Assembly (NCBI GenBank): GCA_030410095.1
Contig: JAUFRC010000001.1
Coordinates: 570,501 to 634,500 of the forward strand
Direction: 5' to 3'
Length of the DNA stretch: 64,000 nucleotides
From: Paracoccus cavernae
GTDB lineage: Bacteria; Pseudomonadota; Alphaproteobacteria; Rhodobacterales; Rhodobacteraceae
A model generated the notes under the pieces. That model did not search any database. It was not told the DNA's origin and saw only the letters and a program-made list of their open reading frames with translations. Both the position numbers and the translations under genes were made by a program. Position 1 is the stretch's first letter; each line of letters starts with the position of its first letter. This document shows positions 39,630 to 48,946 of the stretch, one piece after another.

Positions 39630-40397
39630 TCAGGCGGGCGCGCCTTGGACGGAGACCGTCAGGCCGGCCGCGACTTCTGCGGCGAACTCCTGCGGATTGG
39701 TGGCGCGGTTGGCGAACCACAGGCGGGCGAGTCCCTGCGGCGCGCTCAGGTTGATCCCCTCGGGGTCGATGGTGCTCACGCGCCAGCGCGCAGCCGGATC
39801 GGCACCCGCTGCACGCGCCAAACCGGCAGCCGCGCCTTGCGCGTTCAGATCGGCAACCAGCGCCGGTGCGGCGGCCATCAGCTCGCCGGCGCCGGACAGG
39901 TCGGTGACCAGATCCTGCGCCACAACCTTGTTGGCATTCTGCGCCGGACCACCATTGAGCTGCACCGCTTGGGTGCGCAGACGGTAGAGCAGGGTATCGG
40001 GCAGCGAGAGATAGAGTTTCGATTTGGGGAAGCGCTCGGCATAGGTCTCCTTGAGTGCCTCGAAATCGGGGCCGGTGACCCTTTCCAGCACGCCCGAAAG
40101 GGTCAGGCGCGGCTTCGTCATCACATCGCTGTCGTGATCGGCCAGCGTGATCGAGGTGCGGGGATCGGCCTCGATATTGCGGGCGTGAAGCGCGAGGTAG
40201 GCGGTAAAGAAAACCGGTGTCCCGTCGGCTTCGACCGCAAGATTGGTCGCGGTATTATAGGGAAAACCACCGGGGTCGAGCGTCGCGAACGAGGCGACCC
40301 GCGTGGTCAGAAGCAAGTTGCGCGAAACCCGGATCGCGTCGAGCGGGCGCGCGGCGGCGGTATTGATCTCGAGACCGCGAGGCGTGATGGCATTCAT
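39630..40397 (-). CDS. HugZ-like heme-utilisation/pyridoxamine-oxidase-fold protein
   Basis: The 255-residue protein has a split-barrel FMN-binding-type domain (LLLTTRVASFATLDPGGFPY, ATNLAVEADGTPVFF, RTSITLADHD) and a C-terminal DUF2470-like part beginning near AAPALVADLNAQG. This layout is that of HugZ-type heme oxygenases and related proteins. ATG 40397 was preferred over 40478 because homology-like sequence starts at AITPRGLEI and GGATA lies upstream. Enzyme activity is unproven and no heme genes are adjacent. Confidence 0.75.
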   Translation of the reverse strand: MNAITPRGLEINTAAARPLDAIRVSRNLLLTTRVASFATLDPGGFPYNTATNLAVEADGTPVFFTAYLALHARNIEADPRTSITLADHDSDVMTKPRLTLSGVLERVTGPDFEALKETYAERFPKSKLYLSLPDTLLYRLRTQAVQLNGGPAQNANKVVAQDLVTDLSGAGELMAAAPALVADLNAQGAAAGLARAAGADPAARWRVSTIDPEGINLSAPQGLARLWFANRATNPQEFAAEVAAGLTVSVQGAPA

Positions 40398-40770
40398 GCT
40401 GTTATCCAATCGAAAGGCTTGGCCGGAATGCCCGACAGGCGAAGCGGCCGGATGGGGCCGCCCGGGTTGTCGCCGCAAGGGCCGTGGGAATGGATGCTGG
40501 CTGCGCCTTGCCCGACATGCGGGGCAGCGATCAGGCTGGCCCGAAACTCATAGCATGTTCTCGCATGTCGGCAAGCACCGGACCCGCAGGGTTGCGTGCG
40601 GTTTGGCGCTGTTGGCGGGGTGGACAGCCTGCTCGCAGGTGCTGCGATGCGGCGGGAGATTTCGCCTTCGGTTGCTGCAACGCGGCGCGGGATCTGGGTG
40701 CGGTGCGGGACGGTTTGACGGGAAAATAGGCAGCAATTGCAGCAACTTTCGGAAAAGATCGTCCCGAAAT
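40398..40770. other. Intergenic region, no clear gene
   Basis: A plus-strand frame from about 40556 to 40782 would give a 75-residue product with a lipobox-like LLAGWTAC, but the W at -3 is unfavourable and the rest is Arg/Gly-rich. I do not call it. The region presumably holds the promoters for the HugZ-like gene and preT. Confidence 0.35.
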
Positions 40771-40786
40771 TTTACCATTTGATAAA
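40771..40786. promoter_or_regulatory. RutR-like palindromic operator upstream of preT
   Basis: TTTACCATTTGATAAA matches the known RutR consensus TTGACCAnnTGGTCAA at 11 of 14 defined positions and is centred about 63 bases before the preT start. RutR is the uracil/thymine-responsive repressor of pyrimidine catabolism, and preTA is a plausible target. Identification rests on sequence similarity only. Confidence 0.5.
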
Positions 40787-40841
40787 AAATCAGACCTGTG
40801 TCAGCCTGATTCTCGATAGCAGCCAGCCTGGGGTCCAAGCG

Positions 40842-42184
40842 ATGTCCAATAGCCAGCTGACGCCCGGTGTGGTGCCGGGCCGTCTGACAACCGAAGTCTA
40901 TGCCGTCAATTTCTCCGATGTTGCGCCGCCCCTCGATCACCACGAGGCCCGCGTCGCTGCCGATCGATGCTACTTCTGCTATGACGCGCCCTGCGTCACG
41001 GCCTGCCCGACCTCGATCGATATTCCCCTGTTCATCCGCCAGATCTCGACCGGAACGCCCGATGCGGCGGCGATGACGATCTTCAACCAGAACATTCTGG
41101 GCGGGATCTGCGCCCGCGTCTGTCCGACCGAAAACCTGTGCGAAGGCTCTTGCGTGCGCGAAGCCGCCGAAGGAAAGCCGGTCCAGATCGGCGCGCTTCA
41201 GCGGTATGCCACCGATCACCTGATGGATCAGGGCAGCCATCCCTTCAAACGCGCAGCGCCCACGGCCAAGCGTGTCGCTGTGGTCGGCGCGGGGCCGGCG
41301 GGACTTTCGGCCGCGCACCGGCTGGCCGTCAAAGGCCACGAGGTCACGCTTTTCGACGCGCGCCAAGGCGGGCGGGCTCAACGAATACGGAATCGCGACC
41401 TATAAGGCCGTCGACGGCTTTGCGGGCCGCGAGGTCGAATGGCTGCTCTCGGTCGGAGGGATCTCGGTCAAGACCGGAGCCGCTTTGGGGCGCGATTTCG
41501 GGCTTGCGGATCTCCAGCGCGATTACGATGCGGTTTTCCTCGGGATGGGGCTTCAGGGCGTGAACGCTTTGGGCGCAGAAGGCGAGGGGCGCGATCAGGT
41601 CCATGATGCCGTCGATTTCATCCGCGAGCTGCGCCAGAGCGGCGATCTCTCGGCGCTGCCGGTCGGACGCGACGTCGTCGTGATCGGAGGGCATGACGGC
41701 GGTCGATGCTGCGGTGCAGGCGCGCCACCTTGGTGCGCAAAACGTCACCATCGTCTATCGTCGCGGCCAGTCGCGCATGGGGGCATCGAGTCACGAGCAG
41801 GACCATGCGACCCGCGCGGGCGTGCGCATCATCTGCAACGCCATGCCGGTCGCGGTTCACGGCAATGGAGCCGTGCGCGAGGTCGAATTCGCCCATACCC
41901 GCGAGGGTGCCTCGGGGCTCGAGGAAACCGGCGAGCGCTTCCGCCTTGCCGCCGACCAGCTTTTCCGCGCCATCGGGCAAAGGCTTTCCGGCCATCCCGA
42001 GGGGCTCGCGCTCTCGGGCGGCAAGATCGCGGTCGACGACAAGGGCCGCAGTTCGCTTGCCGGTGTCTGGGCGGGCGGGGATTGCGCCACGGGCGGGGAC
42101 GATCTGACGGTCACCGCCGTCGCCGAAGGTCGCGATGCGGCCGAAGACATCCACGCGCAATTGATGGGGGCGGATCATGGCTGA
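40842..42184 (+). CDS. preT: NAD-dependent dihydropyrimidine dehydrogenase, PreT subunit (two frame breaks)
   Basis: PreT supplies electrons from NAD(P)H through FAD and Fe-S centres to PreA for reduction of uracil and thymine. The N-terminal cysteine clusters CYFCYDAPCVTACPTSIDIP and GGICARVCPTENLCEGSC, then the FAD GxGxxG segment VAVVGAGPAGLSAAH and the NAD-binding VVVIGGGM are visible. About two bases are lost near 41365 and again near 41693, both in C or G runs. About 448 residues. It overlaps preA by eight bases. Confidence 0.92.
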
Positions 42185-43484
42185 CCTGCGCAGCAATTTC
42201 ATCGGCATCAAATCTCCCAATCCGTTCTGGCTGGCTTCGGCCCCTCCGACCGACAAGGAGGTCAATGTTCGTCGCGCCTTCGAGGCGGGCTGGGGCGGGG
42301 TGGTGTGGAAGACCCTCGGGCTTGAGGGGCCGCCTGTCGTCAACGTCAACGGCCCGCGTTACGGCGTGGTTTACGGCGCGGACCGGCGTGTTCTGGGGAT
42401 CAACAATATCGAGCTGATCACCGACCGCCCGCTCGAGGTGAACCTGCGCGAGATCAAATCGGTCAAGCGCGATTATCCCGACCGCGCGGTGATCATCAGC
42501 CTGATGGTGCCTTGCGACGAGGTGAGCTGGAAGTCGATCCTCGCCGCGATCGAGGATACCGGCGCGGACGGGGTCGAGCTGAACTTCGGCTGCCCGCACG
42601 GCATGGCCGAACGCGGCATGGGTTCGGCCGTGGGGCAGGTGCCCGAATATATCGAGATGGTGACACGCTGGGTGAAGCAATATTCGCGCATGCCCTGCAT
42701 CGTGAAGCTGACGCCCAACATCACCGATGTCCGCAAACCTGCCGAGGCCGCTTTGCGCGGCGGAGCGGATGCGGTCAGCCTGATCAATACAGTGAACTCG
42801 ATCACCTCGGTCGATCTGGATCTCTTCGCGCCCGAGCCGACCATCGACGGCAAGGGAAGTCACGGCGGCTTCTGCGGTCCGGCGGTCAAGCCGATCGCGC
42901 TCAACATGGTTGCCGAGATTGCCCGCAATCCCGAGACCGCCCGTCTGCCGATCTCGGGCATCGGCGGCGTCACGACCTGGCGTGACGCCGCCGAGTTCAT
43001 GGCGCTCGGCGCGGGCACGGTACAGGTTTGCACCGCCGCGATGACCTATGGTTTCAAGGTCGTGGAGGAGATGATCTCGGGTCTGCACGATTATCTCGAC
43101 AGCCGCGAGATGACGATGGACCAGCTGATCGGCCGTGCCATTCCGAACGTCACGGATTGGCGCTATCTCAACCTCAACTATACGACCAAGGCGCAGATCG
43201 ATCAGGATCTTTGCATCAGCTGCGGTCGTTGCTATGCGGCCTGCGAGGATACCAGCCACCAAGCGATCAACATGGGGCCGGGGCGGGTCTTTACCGTCAA
43301 TGACGCCGAATGCGTCGCCTGCAACCTGTGCGTCGATGTCTGTCCGGTCGAAAACTGCATCACCATGCGCGAGCTGGAGGTCGGCGAGATCGACGAGCGC
43401 ACCGGCCGCAAAGTCGCGCCCTATGCGAATTGGACGACCCATCCCAACAACCCGATGGCCGTGCCGGCAGACGCCGCCGAATAG
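42177..43484 (+). CDS. preA: NAD-dependent dihydropyrimidine dehydrogenase, PreA subunit
   Basis: The 435-residue intact protein has an FMN barrel resembling dihydroorotate dehydrogenase (KSPNPFWLASAPPTDK, ELNFGCPHGM with its active cysteine, and ISGIGGVTTWRDA) and two C-terminal 4Fe-4S motifs, CISCGRCYAAC and CVACNLCVDVC. With PreT it forms the first enzyme of reductive pyrimidine degradation. No pyd hydrolase genes follow in this window, so the rest of the pathway must be elsewhere. Confidence 0.95.
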   Translation: MADLRSNFIGIKSPNPFWLASAPPTDKEVNVRRAFEAGWGGVVWKTLGLEGPPVVNVNGPRYGVVYGADRRVLGINNIELITDRPLEVNLREIKSVKRDYPDRAVIISLMVPCDEVSWKSILAAIEDTGADGVELNFGCPHGMAERGMGSAVGQVPEYIEMVTRWVKQYSRMPCIVKLTPNITDVRKPAEAALRGGADAVSLINTVNSITSVDLDLFAPEPTIDGKGSHGGFCGPAVKPIALNMVAEIARNPETARLPISGIGGVTTWRDAAEFMALGAGTVQVCTAAMTYGFKVVEEMISGLHDYLDSREMTMDQLIGRAIPNVTDWRYLNLNYTTKAQIDQDLCISCGRCYAACEDTSHQAINMGPGRVFTVNDAECVACNLCVDVCPVENCITMRELEVGEIDERTGRKVAPYANWTTHPNNPMAVPADAAE

Positions 43485-43485
43485 G

Positions 43486-43532
43486 GCAGGGAGACCCTGC
43501 TTCCCGCGCGTCCGGAGCCCCTTCGGACGCGC
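43486..43532 (+). terminator. Two consecutive hairpins after preA
   Basis: GCAGGG-AGA-CCCTGC (43486-43500) is followed by GCGCGTCCG (43506-43514) pairing with CGGACGCGC (43524-43532). Neither has a T tract. They lie directly after the preA stop and before the tRNA. Confidence 0.55.
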
Positions 43533-43626
43533 GCCCGACGAATGGCGGAACCGTGCGCGTTTCAGCCGCTCTTTCGATGCCGCGCCCCTTGCCCTAACCC
43601 TTTTCCCGCGCTAACAAATCCCCGTC

Positions 43627-43715
43627 GGAGGAGTGGCAGAGCGGTTTAATGCACCGGTCTTGAAAACCGACGTGGGGGAACTCCACCGTGGGTTCGAATC
43701 CCACCTCCTCCGCCA
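43627..43715 (+). tRNA. tRNA-Ser (anticodon TGA)
   Basis: GGAGGAG and CTCCTCC form the seven-pair acceptor stem. The anticodon loop CTTGAAA carries TGA. A long variable arm (GTGGGGGAACTCCAC) marks a type II tRNA, the T arm reads GTGGGTTCGAATCCCAC, and CCA is encoded at 43713-43715. It is adjacent to an IS remnant. Confidence 0.96.
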
Positions 43716-43759
43716 GTTGCGCCGATTGAGCTGCTGATTTCTTTTGTAATTTCGAGGGT

Positions 43760-44777
43760 CGGGGCGGCGTTTTTGCAGAACTTTCCGTTCCGCAGGCTTC
43801 ATCAAGCGAATGCCTTATGTTGACATCTCGGCATGACGAAGCCCGCATCGGCCCGCTACCGCACGGAGAACTGGAAATCATATGACGAGGCGCTGAAGCG
43901 GCGTGGCTCGCTGCTTGCCTGGCCGGACAGGGACATGGTTTGGTTTGCCTCCAGGCCTGGAAGTCAGGGTGTTCGGCGATGCCGCCGTTCAGTTCCGCCT
44001 CATGGTAAAGGTGCTGTTTGGTCTCCCACTTCGGCAACCATCTCGGCCGGTGCTGGACTTCTCGACCCTGAGCCGCAGACAGGCGAGGATCACGGCCCAG
44101 ATCACGAACCGCTGTGGCCGAGGCCCCCGAACCTGCTGGTCGACTGAACAAGGGATCAAGCTTTTCGGCGATGGCGAACGGCTGGCCCGCAAGCACGGCA
44201 CGCATCGTCGCTGCCCGTGTCGCAAAGTCCGTTCGGCTATGGACGCGGACAACGGCGACCTTCGGGCGGTGGAGTTTACCTAGAGTCGCGAAGGTGACAG
44301 CCCGCCTCTACCCGAGCTTTTGAGCCAGATCCCGCCGGATGAGGAAATCGGGATAGTGAAGGGTGATGGTGTCCTCGACACACGGCGCTTCCTATACGGC
44401 AATTCTGGATCGTGGAGGCACGGCGGTCATACCCATCCGCAAAAACGGACGCCTGTGGAAGGAGGATTGTCCTGCCGCCCGAGCCTGCCACGATATACCT
44501 CACGCGCGACCAAGCGCTTCGGGCGCACTACTTGGAAACAATGGCCCAGCCATCATGCCCGAAGCCGGGGCGAGGCGATGATGCGGTGCCTCGAATCCTT
44601 CGGCGAGCAGACCGCCCCACGCGATCCCGATCGCCGGGCCGCCGAAATCCGGATCCGCATCGCATTGATGAACTGCTTCAATGCCCACGGCACTGCCGAG
44701 ATCGAGCGCGGAGCTCAAACCCGCTGGGGAAACGGGAACTGCGACCCCGCTCGGAATTCTGCAACAACGCCGGACCG
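43760..44777 (+). mobile_element. Decayed IS5-family insertion sequence
   Basis: Imperfect terminal inverted repeats are recognisable: CGGCGTTTTTGCAGAA at 43765-43780 matches the complement of 44757-44772 at 15 of 16 positions. Between them lies a transposase relic. The exact outer ends and target duplication could not be fixed. The right end interrupts an antiporter gene on the other strand, and the left end is about 45 bases from tRNA-Ser. Confidence 0.8.
43833..44735 (+). pseudogene. IS5-family transposase relic
   Basis: Segments that follow each other in the family appear in several frames: MTKPASARYRTENWKSYDEA, AVQFRLMVKVLFGLPLRQ, GIKLFGDGERLARKHGTHRR, AMDADNGDLRAVEFT, LLSQIPPDEEIGIV, AVIPIRKNGRLWKEDCPAAR, and RIALMNCFNAHGTAEIERGA. 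The catalytic region is scattered over at least three frames, and several stretches are internally deleted or substituted. This is more damage than in neighbouring genes, so it is a true relic. Confidence 0.82.
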
Positions 44778-45003
44778 CTCTTAAAACCAACAGCATAGAT
44801 GAACAATGCGAATAGCAGCGACTTGGCGCCGTCGTCTATCTTCACCCCAATTGGCTGGCAATGATCGCAACGAGAAGGGATCCCGTCACGCCGCCCAATT
44901 GGAAATTTCCGAATTAAAATTTTCCGATCCAGTACCCCGCAGCCAGCGAAAGAAACAGGGCGATAACTGGAGATTGTTTCAGTATTCCAGAGGTCAACGT
45001 CAT
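44774..45003 (-). pseudogene. Truncated AspT-type aspartate:alanine antiporter
   Basis: From ATG 45003 (GGGAGAT upstream) the frame reads MTLTSGILKQSP, ALFLSLAAGYWIGKF, then an in-frame TAA, FGNFQLGGVTGSLLVAI, a lost base near 44845, and LGVKIDDGAKSLLFALF-type text to AVGFKSGP at the IS boundary. This matches the start of aspartate-alanine exchangers. Nothing of the remaining gene is found beyond the IS, where tRNA-Ser begins. It is non-functional. Confidence 0.72.
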
Positions 45004-45308
45004 TCATATCTCCCATTGCCTGATTTGCTCCGGAAGGAAGCATCGTCTCGATCGGCTCGACAAGAAGAATCTTAAAGAAAGTCGAGCAGATCCTACGCCT
45101 GCACCGTATGATGTGGGTGCCGATAATCGTCAGTCGTGATATGAAATTTCGCTATTGGTGGATGTGGAAGGCGATAAGGGTTTAGGGCAATCGCCATCGT
45201 AAGCGCGTTTTTCCGTCCCGCGAGTCGGGCAAAACCCGTTGGAATCGCTTATTCCGCCTCACAGCACGGGCAGGCCAATCGCCGGATGCAGGCAGGCTTG
45301 GTTCGGCC
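45004..45308. other. Intergenic region, nothing recognised
   Basis: This stretch of 305 bases has lower GC than its flanks and no coding or structural feature I could support. It may be part of the decayed IS/antiporter segment. Confidence 0.4.
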
Positions 45309-46649
45309 TCAGGCGGGCAGGGTCAGCGCCGCTTTGAGGCCGCCGAGATCGGAGCGGTCGAGGGACAGGCTTCCGCCATGCAGCGCCACCAGATCGGCGA
45401 CGATGGCGAGGCCGAGACCCGCGCCCGGCGGGCCGAGCTCGTCGAGACGGCGGCCGCGCGTCAGGGCAAGGGCGTGGTCGGTGTCGGACATGCCGGGGCC
45501 ATCATCCTCGATCAGGATCTGTACCTCCGCTTCGGGGCGATCCTTGTCGGAAGGGGGCAGGGCGCGGGCCGAAATGCGCAGGCGCGAGCGCGTCCATTTC
45601 GCGGCATTTTCGGTCAGGTTGCCGATCATCTCCTCCAGATCCTGCCGCTCGCCCGCGAAGACGAGATCGGGCGGGCAATCGATTTCGGTCGTGACGCCGG
45701 CATCCTCGAGCGGGCGGCGCAGAACCATCAGAATATCAGCCACGACTTCGGCCACCGGCGTGCGGTGGCCGAGCAGTCGCGGGGTGGCCGAGCTGCGGGC
45801 GCGGCGCAAATGCCAGCCGATCTGGCGGTCCATCCGCGCGATCAGCGCCTGTCCAGGATGATCGGGCGGCAGCCCGTTCGCGAGCGCCGCCAAAGGGGTC
45901 TTGAGCGAATGGGCGAGATTGCCGACATAATCGCGGCTGCGGGCAAGAACTTTTCTATTTTGTTCAAGCAGATTATTGATTTCTATCGATATTGGTCGGA
46001 TTTCCGCAACGGCCGGAAGAGGGAGCGACTGTGCCTTTCCGTCGCGGATTTTGCGGATGTCCTCTCCGATCCGGTCGAGACTTTTAGTCCTGCCGTGACC
46101 TGCAACAGCACCGCCAAGGCCAAAGCCAGACCGAGGACGGCCAGCGCGATCGCGAGCGGGCGGCGCACTTCGGCGAGGCTTGCCTCGATCTCGGATTGCG
46201 GGGCGGTCACGCTGACCGAAAGTGCCGAGAGGCTGTCGGGCAGGGTGAAGCTGCTGTGGCTCAGGCGCAAAGCCTCGTCGCGCGGCCCGCGGATGTGGCT
46301 GCCTTGTGAGGCGGCATCGGCGACAGGCAGCACCGCATCGAAGAGCGAGGGGATTTGGCCACGACCCGACCGTCCTGAACCAGTTGCCAGTACCATCCCG
46401 AAAGCGGCAGATCGAAGCGCGGATCGCTGGGGCGCGGGCCCGGGACAAGACGGCCCTCAGCGTCGATCGTGGCACCCGCGATCAGCGCATCGCTGGCCGC
46501 ATGGGTTTCCGCGTCGAAACGGTCGGTGATAAAGTCGTCGAGGATCCCCGCGACCGTCAGGTAGCCCGCGACCAGCGCCGCGCCGACCAGAAGGGCGGCC
46601 AGAGCCAGCAGGCGCAGTCGGATCGATCGACGGGCAGGCGGAGAGCCAT
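45309..46649 (-). CDS. PhoQ-like sensor histidine kinase (three frame breaks)
   Basis: About 447 residues after repair: an N-terminal membrane helix (LRLLALAALLVGAALVAGYL), a periplasmic sensor region, a second helix (LAIALAVLGLALALAVLL), HAMP, a phosphoacceptor motif RDYVGNLAHSLKTPLAAL, and an HATPase (NLTENAAKW, IEDDGPGM, GAGLGLAIVADLV). Frame breaks fall near 46625, 46358 and 46085. NLAHSLKTPL is the PhoQ-type H box. It starts three bases after the response-regulator stop, so both are cotranscribed. The acidic-patch metal sensing of PhoQ was not tested. Confidence 0.83.
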
Positions 46650-46652
46650 CGC

Positions 46653-47315
46653 TCAGGCCGCCGCTTTGAGGACATAACCCTCGCCGCGCCGCGTCTCGAT
46701 CATGCCTTCGCCGATCTTGCGGCGTAGGCGGCCGATCACGACCTCGATCGATTTGAAGTCGCGGTCGGCGGCAGCATCGTAGAGATGTTCGGACAGCTCG
46801 GTCCGGCTGACCACACGGTTCTGGTGATGGATGAGATAGGACAGGATGCGCGCCTCGAAAGCGGTGAGTTTCAGCGCCATGCCGTTCAGGCTGAAGACGC
46901 CGAGCTGGCTGTCGAAATGCAAAGGCCCCGCCGCGATCACCGCCTGCGCATGGCCCGCGGCACGGCGAACGAGGGTCTGCGCGCGGATCACGACCTCGTC
47001 GAGGCGGAACGGTTTGACCGCATAATCGTCGGCCCCCGCACGAAAACCCGCGACCTTGTCGGTCCAGTCACCGCGCGCCGTCAGGATCAACACCGGCATG
47101 GTGATGCCGCCACGCCGCCAATTCGTCAGGACCTCGATCCCCGGCATTCCGGGCAGGCCGAGGTCGAGAATCGCCACATCATAGCTTTCGGTCGAGCCGA
47201 GATATTCGCCCTCGGTGCCGGTCGCGGCGGTGTCGCAGGCAAAGCCCGCCTCGCGCATGGCTTGCTCGAGTTGGGAGGAGAGCAGGGCGTCATCCTCAAC
47301 AATCAGACATTTCAT
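46653..47315 (-). CDS. OmpR/PhoP-family response regulator
   Basis: The intact 220-residue protein has a receiver (MKCLIVEDDALL, the phosphoacceptor aspartate in VAILDLGLPGM, ILTARGDWTDK, and KPF) and a winged-helix output domain ending VVIGRLRRKIGEGMIETRRGEGYVLK. ATG 47315 overlaps the stop of the PepSY gene upstream. It pairs with the adjacent histidine kinase. Targets probably include the divergent gene at 47877, but this is an inference. Confidence 0.92.
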   Translation of the reverse strand: MKCLIVEDDALLSSQLEQAMREAGFACDTAATGTEGEYLGSTESYDVAILDLGLPGMPGIEVLTNWRRGGITMPVLILTARGDWTDKVAGFRAGADDYAVKPFRLDEVVIRAQTLVRRAAGHAQAVIAAGPLHFDSQLGVFSLNGMALKLTAFEARILSYLIHHQNRVVSRTELSEHLYDAAADRDFKSIEVVIGRLRRKIGEGMIETRRGEGYVLKAAA

Positions 47316-47751
47316 GGTTTCGTCACTTTCTTCTTGCGCGCTTCCGCCAGCCCCGCACCCGCGACCTCGAGAAAGCGGCCGTTGCGCGCATCGAGGCGGA
47401 TCGCCAGCACATCGCGCCGTGGTGTCAAAAGCCGCAACTCGTGGACGAGCTGCACGCCCTGATGCCACTCGCGCGGGGTCGGCGGGGCGAGGCGCGCCGC
47501 GATCAGCTTGCCCGAAAACCGCTCTTCGACGATGCGGGCGGCGGCGCTGAGAGGCAGGACCTCGAAGCTGGGCGGCAGGGGCGGCCTTCAAAGGGGCCTT
47601 CGTCGTTCCCGCCCTCTTCAAAGTCGAAGCCATCATCGTCGAAGCGATCGGAGCGCTCGGGAGGATGGTTCTCGGAAGGGCCTCCGGCCGCCAGCGGCAG
47701 AGGCGCGCTCAGGACGGCAAGGACGAGAAGGGGAGAAAGCTTGCGGATCAT
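47312..47751 (-). CDS. PepSY-like exported protein (one frame break)
   Basis: A signal peptide (MIRKLSPLLVLAVLSAPLPLAAG) precedes an acidic linker (DDDGFDFEEGGNDEG). After a frame change near 47575 the PepSY-type domain reads LSAAARIVEERFSGKLIAAR, VHELRLLTPRRDVLAIRLD and NGRFLEVAG. About 146 residues. It is the first gene of the PepSY-regulator-kinase run and could modulate the sensor, as in similarly organised loci. Confidence 0.75.
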
Positions 47752-47777
47752 GGACTTCTTCTAGACGGTGGATTCCA

Positions 47778-47810
47778 AACGAAAGCCAAATGGTCGGTTG
47801 GCCTTTCGTT
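47778..47810. promoter_or_regulatory. Inverted repeat between divergent PepSY-type genes
   Basis: AACGAAAGCC (47778-47787) and GGCCTTTCGTT (47800-47810) are complementary apart from one missing base, with a 12-base spacer. They lie in the 125-base divergent promoter region. This could be the site of the neighbouring regulator or an mRNA hairpin; evidence is only positional. Confidence 0.45.
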
Positions 47811-47876
47811 GATCTTCATTGGACTAAACCTGATTCGCATGGGACCAGATGATGTCCCGCCGATAAAGGAAGAAAC

Positions 47877-48725
47877 ATGATGAGCAGAATGTTCAAAGGC
47901 AGTGTCGCCATTCTGGCCATGACGGCGATTCTCGGGATGCCGGTCGCGACGATGGCACAGACTGCAAGCGGTGCGCCGACCAACGAGGCACCCGCCGCAA
48001 CCGCGCCGGCACAAACCCCCGCCCAAACGCCTGCCGCTCCCGAGACGGCAGCGCCGGTTGCTTTGCCGAAGCTGTTGCAGGACCTTGGTCTGGGCGACCT
48101 GTCGACGCGGACCGACCGTCGCGGCGGGCTGCGTGTGAGCGGCAAGCTTGCCGACGGCAACACGCTCAAGGCAATGGTCGACAATGCCGAAAACGGCGGG
48201 CGCTGCGCGGTGCGATCGTCGAGGAGAAGGCGCTTTGCCGCAGTCCCTGAGTGATGCGCTGATCCCGCAAGCGGTACGCGACCAGCAGATTTTCGGCCAA
48301 TTTGCCACGATTTCCGGCGCTTTTTCCGGCGAGCGGGGCGTGATGGTCATGGGCAAGGCTGCTGATGGTGAAGGGCTGCGCGCCGGATTTTCGGCCGACG
48401 GCACCCTGATGCGCTTTGGTCGCGGCGGCGATATGGGCCCTGGTGGCGGCGATCACGGCAAATGGGATCACGGCGACCGGCGCGGCGGCAAACATGGTGA
48501 CAATGACCGTCACGGCCGTCGCGGGGATCGTCCCGAACATCGCCGCGGCGCCGCGCTGAGTGACGAGGCCGCAGCCGCTGCCGCAACCGCTGCGGGCTAT
48601 ACCGCACCGGGCACCGTCACCCGCGAAGGGCCGCGGACCCTCATTCAGGCCACGATCCGCAAGGCGAATCCGTGCTGCTCGAGCTTGGCCCCAAGGGGGA
48701 TGTGGTGCGTGAAACTGCCCAATAA
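47877..48725 (+). CDS. Exported PepSY-like periplasmic protein (two frame breaks)
   Basis: A signal peptide ending MATMAQ and an Ala/Pro/Thr linker lead to LPKLLQDLGLGDLSTRTDRR, then LPQSLSDALIPQAVRDQQIF, a Gly/Asp/His/Arg-rich repeatlike tract (HGDRRGGKHGDNDRHGRRGD) and a C-terminal PepSY-like unit with ATIRKGESVLLELGPKGDVV. Frames change near 48210 and 48664. About 283 residues. The His/Asp-rich tract could bind metal. It is divergent from the PepSY two-component run. Confidence 0.68.
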
Positions 48726-48767
48726 ACCGTCAGCAGGTTCACGGACCACGACTTTCGGATGAGGTAA

Positions 48768-48798
48768 GGGCGCGAAGCACGGCTTCGCGCCCGTTTTC
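48768..48798 (+). terminator. Intrinsic terminator
   Basis: GGGCGCGAAGC (48768-48778) and GCTTCGCGCCC (48782-48792) form a perfect 11-pair stem with a three-base loop, followed by GTTTTCC. Confidence 0.85.
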
Positions 48799-48946
48799 CA
48801 TTGAAATAGTAACATTTATGTTGATTTGCTGTTCCTCGTCGGCAGTCTCTTGCCCCCGCAGGAAAACTGCTTGCGACTTGCGCGCAGCGATGCCAAATCC
48901 GCACAAACTTGCGGTCTTTGACCCGCTGCTTCATGAGGTCCGCGGA

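Noticed and set aside
40556..40782. A 75-residue lipoprotein upstream of preT
   Set aside because: The lipobox has tryptophan at an unfavourable position, the remainder is Arg/Gly-rich, and it overlaps the likely promoter and operator of preT.
43832..44777. A functional insertion sequence
   Set aside because: The transposase is spread over several frames with deletions and substitutions, well beyond the single-base losses seen in other genes.
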